Assembly: GCA_003649225.1 (NCBI GenBank)
Contig: QMRD01000001.1
Location: 1-37,443 of the forward strand
From: Thermoprotei archaeon
GTDB lineage: Archaea > Thermoproteota > Thermoprotei > Thermofilales > B9-G17
Reading direction: 5' to 3'
Length of the DNA stretch: 37,443 nt
Positions 8,694 through 16,403 of this stretch are shown here, in pieces. A program made the position numbers and the translations under genes. The first letter of the stretch is position 1; each line of letters opens with the position of its first letter. The notes beneath the pieces were generated by a model. The model made no database searches, was not told where the DNA came from, and saw only the letters and a list, made by a program, of their open reading frames with translations.

Positions 8694-8717
8694 TTACTGT
8701 GCGAGATGTATCTCGCT
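8694..8717 (-). other. tRNA-Pro intron 2 (24 nt, position 44/45)
   Basis: A strong hairpin GCGAGAT-AC-ATCTCGC forms the intron stem. The central helix pairs exon GCTG with intron CAGT (one G-T pair), and the bulges are GTA and AAG. Cutting each bulge between its second and third base yields variable loop TGGTC of normal length. One unpaired A between the hairpin and the central helix makes it a slightly relaxed BHB. Confidence 0.7.
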
Positions 8718-8736
8718 ACCAGCGCCCCAGGCTGGC

Positions 8737-8751
8737 TTTAGGGCCAAGGCT
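8737..8751 (-). other. tRNA-Pro intron 1 (15 nt, position 25/26)
   Basis: The insert is predicted by restoring D arm GGAT-G-CCAGC. BHB elements seen: central helix TAGG (exon) with CCTA (intron), bulges ATA and AAG, and an intron mini-hairpin GCCTTGGC. Cutting between bases 2 and 3 of each bulge removes exactly 15 nt and leaves a G at position 26. This is among the shortest intron sizes plausible for archaeal tRNA splicing. Confidence 0.7.
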
Positions 8752-8798
8752 ATCCTAACCATGCTAGACTACGGCCATGTCAATAAAGAAAATACAGT

Positions 8799-8807
8799 TA
8801 TTTAAAA
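8799..8807 (-). promoter_or_regulatory. TATA box of tRNA-Pro
   Basis: Minus-strand TTTTAAATA centred at 8803, about 27 nt upstream of G8776. G8776 is the first tRNA base that pairs with the 3' acceptor strand. The spacing predicts transcription starting inside the tRNA gene with no leader. Confidence 0.6.
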
Positions 8808-8864
8808 CTATCTTACTTAGACAAGAATTAATTTTAGAGGAAGATGATAAGTATATCCTACTTG

Positions 8865-9110
8865 CTAACGCTTTGAAGGATTAGACATCAATTTAGAAAC
8901 ATATTCTTTGATATTATCTACGCCCACCACTATGCTATCGGGTGTGGTAAGAAGAGGAGTTTCTGCGTGACCAAAGTCTACGAGCATCCATCCTCTAAGG
9001 TTTCTTTCATCCACGTCAACCTTAACATATTTAAGTCCAGCCTCCTTTAGAAGCCTCTCCGCCTCACTACACTCAGCCTTACCCTTCTCAACAAACAAGT
9101 ATAGCTCCAT
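8865..9110 (-). CDS. Glutaredoxin/thioredoxin-fold small protein with a single N-terminal cysteine
   Basis: About 81 residues from the ATG at 9110 (MELYLFVEKGKAECSEAERL). The upstream in-frame ATG at 9128 is less likely because AGGTGAG lies just before 9110. The beta-alpha-beta start, the cysteine after the first strand (AECSEAERLL), the KVDVDE strand and a TPLLTTPD segment supplying a likely cis-proline are glutaredoxin-like. Only one cysteine is present, so the usual CxxC is missing. It could be a monothiol redox protein or a non-redox relative. It stands alone between tRNA-Pro and a divergent gene. Confidence 0.55.
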   Translation of the reverse strand: MELYLFVEKGKAECSEAERLLKEAGLKYVKVDVDERNLRGWMLVDFGHAETPLLTTPDSIVVGVDNIKEYVSKLMSNPSKR

Positions 9111-9263
9111 TAACTCACCTAATATCATTCCTGAAACGGTTACTTTTAAGACGAATGACTCAGACGTAGGAATAACATCCCCATATCACGGCGATATATA
9201 ATCCTTAAAGATTAGTGAAAGTATTTATCTATTCCCGGATTATAATAGGGGTGGTGATTAATC

Positions 9264-10382
9264 ATGATAATCTTTGCGACTGGAATAAGCGGAAGTGAAA
9301 GATATGAGTATTTAACAGAAGTAAGGAAAATGGCAGGAAAAAAGCTAGAAATAAAAGATATTGGAACACTAATGTTCGAGAAGTCTAAGCAATTAGGCAT
9401 AAACATTCCTGAGGGTAAAATACTTGACTTGGATCCTTATGCCTTAAAGTATCTTAGAGCGGCTATTTTCGAGGAAATCTTAAAAGAAATGCATTTGTAC
9501 AGAGGTCCTTCGAAGAGAGACCTCATAATTAGCTCACATACATGTTTTAGATGGAAAAAGCACTTACTTCCTGCCTTTAATTTTCATTACTTAAACCAGC
9601 TGGATCCGGATCTTTACATAACCATAGTGGATAATGTTCACTATATAAAGGCAAGGTTAGAGGCTAGGTCCCACTGGAGGAGCAGATTATCATTAAAAGA
9701 TATTATGATATGGCGTGATGAGGAGATATTTGTTACCGAAATGATTGCGAGTTTCCATAGAAAACCACACTATATGATAGCACGAAATGAACCACCTAAG
9801 CTACTATATAACATAATCTACGGGGTTGAGAAACGGCTTCTAATGGGAGAAAGAGCGATGCCGAAGGCATATTTAAGTTATCCAATAACATACATGAGAG
9901 CAGATTCTAAGTGGATGATGCAGAAGGATAAGGTGAAGGAAAGACTGCGTGAAGCGGGCATAATAGTCTTTGATCCTATTTCGATAGAGGAGGCTGAAAT
10001 AATAGGTCAGGTAGAGCAACTTAAGAAAAAGGGTGAAAAATTCTTTGAAGTATCGGTTAACGGTTGCAAATGTAAGATACCTATTAGTGAGGTTGAAGCT
10101 ATAAAGGAGGATATAGTAGATCAAATAGTAGTCAGAGACTATAAGCTAATCGAACAAAGTGACATGATTATTGTATTCTACCCCGTTAAGACACTCTCAC
10201 CGGGCGTACTAAGTGAAATAAACTATGGATTTACGCATAACAAAGATGTATATGCGATATTTCCTTACGAAACTAGGAGTCCATTCTTTGAATATTATAC
10301 GACAAAAATATTCAAAAATGTTGATGAATTAATTTCACACTTAAAAGAGATAGAAGCGATCGGTGTTACTAAAAATAGCTAA
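9264..10382 (+). CDS. Fusion of P-loop nucleotide-kinase-like domain and nucleoside 2-deoxyribosyltransferase-like domain
   Basis: 372 residues. The N-terminal half begins IIFATGISGSERYEYL, a glycine-rich loop where the usual GK[ST] is replaced by ER, followed by an adenylate-kinase-like body (SSHTCFRWKKH; DNVHYIKARLEARSHW). The C-terminal half (from about 200: KAYLSYPITYM) looks like the NDT/Rossmann-like family. It has SDMIIVFYP and SPGVLSEINYGF, the Glu of the latter being the likely nucleophile. ATG 9264 has GGTGGTGATT just upstream. Probably monocistronic, about 70 bases before proteasome alpha. The substrate is unknown; nucleotide salvage or signalling are both possible. Confidence 0.65.
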   Translation: MIIFATGISGSERYEYLTEVRKMAGKKLEIKDIGTLMFEKSKQLGINIPEGKILDLDPYALKYLRAAIFEEILKEMHLYRGPSKRDLIISSHTCFRWKKHLLPAFNFHYLNQLDPDLYITIVDNVHYIKARLEARSHWRSRLSLKDIMIWRDEEIFVTEMIASFHRKPHYMIARNEPPKLLYNIIYGVEKRLLMGERAMPKAYLSYPITYMRADSKWMMQKDKVKERLREAGIIVFDPISIEEAEIIGQVEQLKKKGEKFFEVSVNGCKCKIPISEVEAIKEDIVDQIVVRDYKLIEQSDMIIVFYPVKTLSPGVLSEINYGFTHNKDVYAIFPYETRSPFFEYYTTKIFKNVDELISHLKEIEAIGVTKNS

Positions 10383-10455
10383 GATAAGATAAAGGCTATA
10401 TGTAGTGAAAAGTATATTATTGACATTCAATTATTTGAGTAGCAGTGGTGGTTAG

Positions 10456-11175
10456 ATGTTTGTCCCTCCTGGAATGGGTTATGATCGAGCTATTACCATC
10501 TTCAGTCCTGATGGAAGAATATATCAGGTCGAGTATGCTCAAGAGTGCGTTAGAAAGGGATGGACAGCGTTAGGTGTAAAGGTTAGTGAAGGAGTAGTAC
10601 TTGTAGGAGAGAGGCGATTTGTGAGCCGATTAATGAGGAGTACAGAAAAAATCTTGAAGATAGATGAACATATAGGCCTAGCTTTTGCGGGTCTACAGAG
10701 CGATGCCAGAGTATTAATAGATAGAGCACGAATATATGCTCAGATTCATCGAATGGTTTACGATGAGCCTATACCGGTAGAAGCCTTAGCTAGGCGAATA
10801 TGCGATATTAAGCAAGCTTATACACAGCACGGAGGCGTAAGGCCTTTCGGAGTATCTTTTTTATTCGCAGGAGTAGATGAAACTGGAGCACAACTTATAG
10901 AAACAGATCCGGGAGGCAACTACTTTATAATATTTGCACACGCCATTGGACGGGGGGCAAACGCTGTAATGGACGTACTTGAAAAAGAGTATAATAGCGA
11001 AATGAGCTTGAATGATGCCATAGTTCTCTCTCTAAAGGCTTTAAGACAAAGTGTCGAAGAGGGTGTGAAGCTTTCTCCCGAGACCGTAGAGATAGGCGTA
11101 GTAGACATTAAAACAAAGATTTTCAGAAAGTTATCCTTAGATGAAATAAAGGCTTATATCACTAAAATTCAGTAA
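10456..11175 (+). CDS. psmA: Proteasome subunit alpha
   Basis: 239 residues. It has the alpha-type N-terminus GYDRAITIFSPDGRIYQVEYAQE (signature at about residues 8-30), no catalytic N-terminal threonine, and the alpha-subunit length. It forms the outer gate rings of the archaeal 20S proteasome with the beta subunit (not in this window). The start ATG follows GTGGTGGTTAG. It is convergent with S8e, 21 bases between stops. Confidence 0.96.
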   Translation: MFVPPGMGYDRAITIFSPDGRIYQVEYAQECVRKGWTALGVKVSEGVVLVGERRFVSRLMRSTEKILKIDEHIGLAFAGLQSDARVLIDRARIYAQIHRMVYDEPIPVEALARRICDIKQAYTQHGGVRPFGVSFLFAGVDETGAQLIETDPGGNYFIIFAHAIGRGANAVMDVLEKEYNSEMSLNDAIVLSLKALRQSVEEGVKLSPETVEIGVVDIKTKIFRKLSLDEIKAYITKIQ

Positions 11176-11196
11176 AACTTAGATTGCAGAAATATT

Positions 11197-11613
11197 TTAA
11201 CTTTCCGTAAGTAATGCATTAATTACTCCTTCTTGTCCAGGCCTTGACGTTACAACAGCCAATCCTAGTTCGGTCTCTATTATAGCGCCTTTAGTTATTA
11301 TTCCTTTTCTATCATAATCTCTATTCGAAGGATTCCGCAAGACTCTAAGTATTTTTACCTTCCTGGCCTGCTTCTTCTTCGGAATAAGCACGTTAGCATA
11401 GTGTGCCTTAAGTAATTTTATCTTGGTGTTACCACCCCTAGCTCTAACCTTTTTCCTTTTTTCGTAGTCTCCGAGTTTCGTCTCGGCAGGATATCCTCCT
11501 ATTAAGCATTTTCGCTTAACCTTTCTATGGCGTCCCTTTATTCCTCCCGAGGGTTTTTTATTATCATTGCCATGGTATAACGGCACGTAACCCACCCAAG
11601 TCTTTCTATCCAC
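11197..11613 (-). CDS. rps8e: 30S ribosomal protein S8e
   Basis: 138 residues. The S8e core is KPSGGIKGRHRKVKRK at about residues 20-35, then GNTKIKLLKAHYANVL, and the end IITKGAIIETELGLAVVTSRPGQEG. Highly basic. The first 18 residues (MDRKTWVGYVPLYHGNDN) are longer and less basic than usual for the family. Single gene, convergent with proteasome alpha. Confidence 0.94.
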   Translation of the reverse strand: MDRKTWVGYVPLYHGNDNKKPSGGIKGRHRKVKRKCLIGGYPAETKLGDYEKRKKVRARGGNTKIKLLKAHYANVLIPKKKQARKVKILRVLRNPSNRDYDRKGIITKGAIIETELGLAVVTSRPGQEGVINALLTES

Positions 11614-11702
11614 TATCTAAGACTATGAAGTATTTTTATAGTTTTCGACATAAACCTTCCGCAACTCTCCCCCGCTAGCTCAAATTCTCAAATTTGAAAT
11701 AA

Positions 11703-12578
11703 CTATTGTGATATTTCAAACGTTATTGCCGCATAGCCAACTACGGCATCAAGTCTTCCTGTAACATCACCCGAAGTAGCGTACTTTAGAAGTTTTGCTT
11801 TTACGTTACTAAACTGTCTAGCATACGAGATCAATGTCATAATTGGCCCGGGTCCACATACACTTATGTCATTTTCAATAATTATGTCATAGAATTTTCT
11901 TGCATCAAGCTCTAGTATACTATCAATAGCCTTTTTATCCTTTCTATAGGCCACGTTTTGACTCTCGTAATGGGTAAAGTCCGAGCTTGCTAATACTACT
12001 ACATCGCTTAATTTGAGTTCGTCAGCCGCCTGCTTAATGGCTTCACCGACTATTTTACTCGATTTAGGCTCTTGGAGCATCATTGTTATCGGAACAATCC
12101 TAAGTTTACTGTTTGAGAAAATGTATTGAAGGAATGGTATCTGTACTTCAATAGAATGTTCATAACTATGTGCTAAATCATCCCGTTCAATAATTTCTGA
12201 TATCTCAACAAGCTTTTCTACGAACGTGTGATCCACCTCGACCTCGCCGAGAGGCGTCGTCCAATAATCGGCAGTGGATACTGCTATTGGTGCCCCGAGA
12301 CCCTGATGGTTAGGTCCTAATATAACTATTACATCTGGTGTTGTAGATTTAGTCGCTAGTTCATAGTACACATGAGCAGCAACGGGACCCGAATATTGAT
12401 AGCCTGCATGTGGGACAACCGCACCTATAATTTTAGCTTTTTCTATACTCTCTTTTTTATAAGCGGGTAGATTCCCTGGTCCTAGCGGGCTTTTAAAGCA
12501 TTTCTCGATCTCTTTCAAAAGTGTATTTTTTTCGCCAGGGTAAAACATTCCGGCAACGATCGCTAACCTTTTGCGCAT
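11703..12578 (-). CDS. MEMO1-family protein (AmmeMemoRadiSam system protein B)
   Basis: 291 residues of the MEMO family, related to class III extradiol dioxygenases. Conserved features seen: VVPHAGYQYSGPVAAHVYYEL (about residues 53-73), ILGPNHQG, and SSDFTHYE near residue 200. The His residues in HAGY, PNH and the late His could bind a metal. It was predicted to act with AMMECR1 and radical-SAM proteins, but neither partner is nearby. The biochemical role is unsettled. ATG 12578 is the only sensible start (MRKRLAIVAGMFYPG). Confidence 0.9.
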   Translation of the reverse strand: MRKRLAIVAGMFYPGEKNTLLKEIEKCFKSPLGPGNLPAYKKESIEKAKIIGAVVPHAGYQYSGPVAAHVYYELATKSTTPDVIVILGPNHQGLGAPIAVSTADYWTTPLGEVEVDHTFVEKLVEISEIIERDDLAHSYEHSIEVQIPFLQYIFSNSKLRIVPITMMLQEPKSSKIVGEAIKQAADELKLSDVVVLASSDFTHYESQNVAYRKDKKAIDSILELDARKFYDIIIENDISVCGPGPIMTLISYARQFSNVKAKLLKYATSGDVTGRLDAVVGYAAITFEISQ

Positions 12579-12629
12579 ATCATTACACCAAGATATCCAT
12601 ACATATGTTAAAATTTATATTTTGCCGAT

Positions 12630-13427
12630 TTATGTAAGATCGCCGCATGTGCAGAATACTTCATGTATTACATCAAAGAGTTCATTTATTCCCTCGCCTG
12701 TCTTGGCTGAAACAGCTATTAATCTCGATGGAGGTATATAGTTTCTGCATATGCTAAGAAGTGACAAAGCCATGTCCTTAAATACACCATGTCCTTCTTT
12801 CTCTATTTCCTTAAGTAATTTTTCGGCATCATCAAGCACTGATAAAACATTTCTATTAAGTAGATCAAGTTTATTAACTACTAGTATACTTTCAACTTTT
12901 AACCTTAACTGAATCACGATACTTAAAGCCTTTAGGACTGCTATGTCAGTAGGAGTGCGTGAAAGCATAGGATCGAATACTATTATTCCGACAACTTGAC
13001 CTAACTTCTTTAATACTTCAAGCATAGCTGGGCCATTTTCTCTAAATACGAATAATTCCATTTGTCCTGGTGTATCTATTAGAACGTATTCCTTGTCTAT
13101 AGCGGTTATCCTTTGAAGAATATCCTTTACTCTACCTAACATAATGTCCATGCTTTTAATAAATGCCCCATTGGGGCCAAGATTGTATCTTGACATGATA
13201 TCATTTATTGTTATAATTTCCCTCACATCGTAGTCTGCTCTATATGGTAGCCTGAGAGTTCCCGGATCTAAATTAACATAGCCGACGATAGCACCATAAT
13301 TTTTCTCTATCCATTTTCCAAGCGCCCATGTTAAACTAGTTTTTCCGCTACCTGCTGGACCCATGAAGACTATTAGTTTTCTAGGTGTACCAGCTGATGT
13401 TGGACTATGAAACATAGCAGAATTCAC
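12630..13427 (-). CDS. GPN-loop GTPase
   Basis: 265 residues. Walker A GPAGSGKTS at about residues 23-31, the family-defining GPNGAF at about 86-91, DTPGQMELF as G3, and NKLDLL as G4. Archaeal GPN proteins are homodimers; the eukaryotic relatives help RNA polymerase assembly. The first about 15 residues before RKLIVFMGP are variable. It ends 50 bases after the MEMO gene start in the same direction, and its start is about 50 bases from the divergent tRNA-Ala. Confidence 0.93.
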   Translation of the reverse strand: MNSAMFHSPTSAGTPRKLIVFMGPAGSGKTSLTWALGKWIEKNYGAIVGYVNLDPGTLRLPYRADYDVREIITINDIMSRYNLGPNGAFIKSMDIMLGRVKDILQRITAIDKEYVLIDTPGQMELFVFRENGPAMLEVLKKLGQVVGIIVFDPMLSRTPTDIAVLKALSIVIQLRLKVESILVVNKLDLLNRNVLSVLDDAEKLLKEIEKEGHGVFKDMALSLLSICRNYIPPSRLIAVSAKTGEGINELFDVIHEVFCTCGDLT

Positions 13428-13448
13428 CGCTGATGCTGAATCAAAATT

Positions 13449-13456
13449 TTTATAAG
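13449..13456 (+). promoter_or_regulatory. TATA box of tRNA-Ala
   Basis: TTTATAAG centred at about 13452.5, about 27.5 nt before G13480. G13480 is tRNA position 2 and the first base able to pair in the acceptor stem. Confidence 0.6.
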
Positions 13457-13478
13457 TAGCTATTATATAAGTACTTAT

Positions 13479-13580
13479 TGGCCGGTAGATCAGGTTGGAA
13501 GATCACCGCCTTGGCATGGCGGGGGACTCGAGCTCTAAGAACTCGGGCCCGAATCGGGGGTTCAAGTCCCCCCCGGTCCA
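13479..13580 (+). tRNA. tRNA-Ala (anticodon GGC) with a variable-loop intron
   Basis: D arm GATC-AGGTTGGAA-GATC, anticodon arm CCGCC-TTGGCAT-GGCGG, T arm GGGGG-TTCAAGT-CCCCC, 3' acceptor CCGGTCC plus A73, no encoded CCA. The alanine identity pair G3-U70 is present (13481 with 13577), which supports the GGC reading. 33 nt lie between positions 43 and 49 where 5 are expected, so a 28-nt intron is removed. Position 1 is T13479 and cannot pair with C72; the expected GGGCCGG is one G short. Confidence 0.88.
13526..13553 (+). other. tRNA-Ala intron (28 nt, position 46/47)
   Basis: Textbook BHB: exon CGGG pairs with intron CCCG, bulges are GGA and AAT, and the intron stem is CTCGAG with CTCGGG around a nine-base loop. 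Cutting between bases 2 and 3 of each bulge leaves variable loop GGGTC. Confidence 0.8.
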
Positions 13581-13688
13581 CCTTGATTGTATGCTACTTA
13601 CTTTAAACCTAAATTTTAGCAAGTATCTTTTTCCTCTATTGATAGTTTCCTTAAATACTTAAGCCTACGAAAATAGGAACTGTTAAGG

Positions 13689-13700
13689 TTTATATAAATA
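13689..13700 (+). promoter_or_regulatory. Histone gene promoter and ribosome binding site
   Basis: TTTATATAAATA is centred near 13694, predicting transcription start near 13721. The message would begin with GGTGAATTTT and then the ATG at 13731, a ten-base leader carrying its own Shine-Dalgarno. Confidence 0.6.
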
Positions 13701-13730
13701 AAAAAGAAATTATTTTATCAGGTGAATTTT

Positions 13731-13985
13731 ATGCCTAGAAAAAGTAGGACAGAAAACTTAAGCGAAATACCGCTAGCGCCTATAGACAGGATATTGCATA
13801 AATCTGGCGCTGAGAGGGTAAGCGATGAAGCCGTTAGGAGACTAAGAGATATCCTTGAGAGAATAGCTGAGGAGATATCTAAAAGGGCGGTTGACGCGGC
13901 AAAACATGCGCGAAGAAAGACCATTAAGAGAGAAGATATAGATTTCGCTATCAGGGAATTCGAACATTTATTTCCAAAATCTTAA
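13731..13985 (+). CDS. Archaeal histone with short basic N-terminal tail
   Basis: 84 residues from ATG 13731; the GTG at 13722 is in frame but sits inside the ribosome binding site AGGTGA. The histone fold is plain: IPLAPIDRILHKSGAERVSDEA, the middle helix DILERIAEEISKRAVDAAKHA, then RRKTIKREDIDFAIREF. Compared with the usual 66-69 residue archaeal histones it has an 11-residue N-terminal extension (MPRKSRTENLS) and a C-terminal EHLFPKS. It should dimerise and wrap DNA. Followed by a T-rich terminator. Confidence 0.93.
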   Translation: MPRKSRTENLSEIPLAPIDRILHKSGAERVSDEAVRRLRDILERIAEEISKRAVDAAKHARRKTIKREDIDFAIREFEHLFPKS

Positions 13986-14000
13986 CTTTTTTTATTTTTA
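13986..14000 (+). terminator. T-rich terminator after histone gene
   Basis: CTTTTTTTATTTTTA immediately after the histone TAA, an oligo-T tract of the type that ends archaeal transcription. It lies between two convergent genes. Confidence 0.5.
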
Positions 14001-14354
14001 CTATTTAAACAGTTTTAAGTGACCCGTAATACTATCTATGTCTTTCTCTGGCGCAGGTCCTATTCCTATGGCTGTCACAGTGTTTGGGGGTATTTCGGTT
14101 AACCCTCTGTCTCTAATTAAGGCTACAGGCAGTTTCTTAAGCAAGGTTTTTCTATATATTTCAAGTAATTCTTTTTCACTGGACACCTGTAGAACAACCT
14201 TTTTCTGACCTTCTTTCATCCAACCTTTTACCCATGAAGGAAATTTTTCTCTGGCCATTTCAAGTGCAGAGACTGATGCATGAGCCACCTGTGCGGCAAT
14301 TTTTCCGCAACTCATTTCTAAGTCTTTTCTGACGACTATAACTTGCTTATACAT
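14001..14354 (-). CDS. pth2: Peptidyl-tRNA hydrolase, Pth2 type
   Basis: 117 residues. YKQVIVVRKDLEMSCGKIAAQVAHASVSA (about residues 2-30) holds the Pth2 signature with the GK and the AHA motif; the end contains IPPNTVTAIGIGPAP. It releases peptides from drop-off peptidyl-tRNAs. It lies 9 bases after the adenosine-specific kinase gene and is likely cotranscribed. Confidence 0.96.
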   Translation of the reverse strand: MYKQVIVVRKDLEMSCGKIAAQVAHASVSALEMAREKFPSWVKGWMKEGQKKVVLQVSSEKELLEIYRKTLLKKLPVALIRDRGLTEIPPNTVTAIGIGPAPEKDIDSITGHLKLFK

Positions 14355-14363
14355 AATCCTCGA

Positions 14364-14855
14364 TTAAAGTTTATACTTTACTATCTTACGTAGAAATTCT
14401 CTGCGCTTCTCTACATTATCCTTTTTCTCAATACCTATTGGAGCAAAACCGTCAACTACCGACACGATTCCTCTTCCCTGGTCCGTTTCAGCTACGATAA
14501 CTTGAAGGGGATTTGATGTTGCTGCATAAATACACGTCACTTCCTGAACATTCTTTATTGCATTTAACACGTTGATAGGCCAAGCTTTTCTCATCACGAT
14601 TATAAAGCTATGTCCAGCAGCTATCTTTAAAGCATTGTTCGATGCCACTTTAATTAACTCCTCGTTATTCCCCTCTACCCTTACTAAACGATCTCCAGAG
14701 GCCTCGCAGAATGCAATGCCGAAATCTATTTCCGGACAACTGGTTATTAGCGTCTCGTACAAATCTTCTACGGTCTTTATAAAGTGTGATTGGCCGAGTA
14801 TTACGCTACATCCTTCTGGAATCTCTATCTTTACAACATCAAGCTTAATGTTCAT
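14364..14855 (-). CDS. Adenosine-specific kinase family protein (COG1839/DUF355)
   Basis: 163 residues. The family is recognised from [47 protein letters not shown] and [22 protein letters not shown]. It is a small compact protein known structurally and described as an adenosine-specific kinase. It lacks a P-loop. It precedes Pth2 in a two-gene leftward group. Confidence 0.85.
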   Translation of the reverse strand: MNIKLDVVKIEIPEGCSVILGQSHFIKTVEDLYETLITSCPEIDFGIAFCEASGDRLVRVEGNNEELIKVASNNALKIAAGHSFIIVMRKAWPINVLNAIKNVQEVTCIYAATSNPLQVIVAETDQGRGIVSVVDGFAPIGIEKKDNVEKRREFLRKIVKYKL

Positions 14856-14911
14856 ATAGACCCCTTAAACATATATTAGCAAATAGCTATAAATTTAATG
14901 CAAGGTTGAAT

Positions 14912-14987
14912 CATGCAAAATACGGTAAGTAGGTCATTGAAATTATCATAAATATATTTTCCTTAAGTAAAGAAAATATTTTGCATG
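14912..14987. repeat. 11-bp inverted repeat in intergenic region
   Basis: CATGCAAAATA at 14912-14922 and its exact complement TATTTTGCATG at 14977-14987, 54 bases apart. They lie in the 219-base gap between divergent genes (14855 and 15075). Otherwise the gap is A+T-rich, with a TATA-like AAAAATATAAA about 26 bases before the ATG at 15075. The repeat could be an operator, the stem of a small RNA, or chance in A+T-rich DNA. Confidence 0.4.
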
Positions 14988-15074
14988 TATGTAATAGAAT
15001 ATAAGGAATCTTTATAAACTAATTGGTTTGTTGAAGTAATAAGCTTAAAAATATAAAGCATATTTAGTGATTGT

Positions 15075-16403
15075 ATGGTCAAAAGAATAATTATTATGGG
15101 TGCAGCGGGAAGAGATTTCCATAACTTTAATATGCTGTATAAGGATAATCCGGAGTACAAGGTTGTAGCGTTCACGGCGGCTCAAATTCCATATATAAGT
15201 GACAGGATATACCCAGCAGAACTAGCGGGAAAGCTTTATCCGAAAGGAATACCTATCTTCTCTGAGGATCGCATAGAAGAATTGATAAAAGAGCTTAAAG
15301 TTGATGAAGTGGTTTTATCCTACAGTGATCTACTGTACGAGGAGGTTATGCATAAAGCTTCTCGCGTGTTAGCTACAGGTGCAGACTTTAAGCTTATTAA
15401 CCCCTATGCAACTATGCTGAAATCTTCGAAAATCGTTATTTCGGTATGTGCGGCAAGGACGGGTTCGGGAAAGAGCACGGTTTCTCGAAAAGTTGCCAGT
15501 ATATTAAGAAGCAAAGGAATAAAGTTTGTCGTTGTTCGTCATCCCATGCCTTATGGAGACTTAAAGCGTCAGGTAGTACAGAAGTTTACGTGTCTAGAGG
15601 ATTTAGATAAATACGAGTGCACTATCGAAGAACGTGAAGAGTACGAGCCGCATATCAATGATGGAAATATAGTTTTTGCGGGTGTAGATTACAAGAGGAT
15701 ACTTGAAGAGGCTGAAAAAGAGGCTGATGTAATAATTTGGGATGGAGGAAATAATGACCTACCGTTCTTCTATCCTGATCTACATATAGTAGTAATAGAT
15801 CCCCTAAGAGTAGGACATGAACTTACATCATATCCAGGGGAAGTTAACGTTAGAATAGCAGATGTTATTGTGATAAATAAGGTCGATGTAGCTTCTCCGG
15901 AGGATGTTAAGAAAACTGAAGAAAATGTGAAAGCCATTAATAAGAAGGCTATTATAATAAAGGCTAAGTCGGAAGTTTTTGTAAGCAATCCAGATATAAT
16001 AAGGGGTAAACGTGTTCTCGTAGTAGAGGATGGTCCTTCAGTAACACATGGTCATTTAGGGTTCGGGGCAGGATATGTTGCCGCAAAGAAATATGGTGCC
16101 AAAGAAATAGTTGACCCTAGACCATATGCTGTCGGATCAATAAGACAGGCATACGAGGAGTACAAGCATATAGGCCCTATTTTACCAGCTGTAGGGTATA
16201 GTAAAGAGCAAATAAGAGACCTTGTAGAGACAATAAATAATACACCTGCCGAGGTAGTAGTTCTAGGTACGCCAGCTAATCTTGCTATGTTTGCAAAAAT
16301 AAATAAGCCAATGATTAGAGTTAACTACTACTTAGAGGAAATAAGTAAACCTACTTTATCCAATGTAATAAATAAGTTCCTAAAGGAACGTCTACTTCAA
16401 TGA
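15075..16403 (+). CDS. Cyclic 2,3-diphosphoglycerate synthetase / COG2403 GTPase-family protein
   Basis: 442 residues. It begins with a Rossmann-like domain ([18 protein letters not shown]), followed by a P-loop domain from about residue 124 with [15 protein letters not shown] as Walker A and VIVINKVD as the G4-like motif. [13 protein letters not shown] and [10 protein letters not shown] occur later. The family is usually annotated as cyclic 2,3-diphosphoglycerate synthetase or as predicted GTPase. In thermophiles cDPG would be a compatible solute, but that role is unproved here. Predicted leaderless (TATA about 26 nt before the ATG). The gene overlaps convergent S30e by 12 bases. Confidence 0.8.
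   Translation: MVKRIIIMGAAGRDFHNFNMLYKDNPEYKVVAFTAAQIPYISDRIYPAELAGKLYPKGIPIFSEDRIEELIKELKVDEVVLSYSDLLYEEVMHKASRVLATGADFKLINPYATMLKSSKIVISVCAARTGSGKSTVSRKVASILRSKGIKFVVVRHPMPYGDLKRQVVQKFTCLEDLDKYECTIEEREEYEPHINDGNIVFAGVDYKRILEEAEKEADVIIWDGGNNDLPFFYPDLHIVVIDPLRVGHELTSYPGEVNVRIADVIVINKVDVASPEDVKKTEENVKAINKKAIIIKAKSEVFVSNPDIIRGKRVLVVEDGPSVTHGHLGFGAGYVAAKKYGAKEIVDPRPYAVGSIRQAYEEYKHIGPILPAVGYSKEQIRDLVETINNTPAEVVVLGTPANLAMFAKINKPMIRVNYYLEEISKPTLSNVINKFLKERLLQ

Larger units (their letters stand above)
8665..8778 (-). tRNA. tRNA-Pro (anticodon GGG) with two non-canonical introns
   Basis: Read on the minus strand: T arm CCGGG-TTCAAAT-CCCGG, anticodon arm CCAGC-CTGGGGC-GCTGG (anticodon at 8728-8726), D arm GTCT..GGAT, discriminator A at 8665, no encoded CCA. 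Two inserts must be removed. One of 15 nt (8751-8737) lies between positions 25 and 26, and one of 24 nt (8717-8694) between 44 and 45. Both fit BHB folds cut within the bulges. The 3' acceptor strand CGGCCCC needs GGGGCCG at the 5' end, but the DNA reads ATGGCCG, so positions 1 and 2 do not pair. The first pairing base is G8776. Confidence 0.85.

Noticed and set aside
8665-8778. tRNA-Glu or tRNA-Asp, because of the D arm GTCTAGC..AGGATA
   Set aside because: The only five-pair anticodon stem with U33 gives GGG (Pro). The acceptor 3' strand also matches Pro.
13526-13553. A suppressor or pyrrolysine-type tRNA suggested by the loop CTCTAAG (anticodon CTA)
   Set aside because: The loop belongs to the intron hairpin. 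The true anticodon arm CCGCC-TTGGCAT-GGCGG is perfect and G3-U70 marks alanine.
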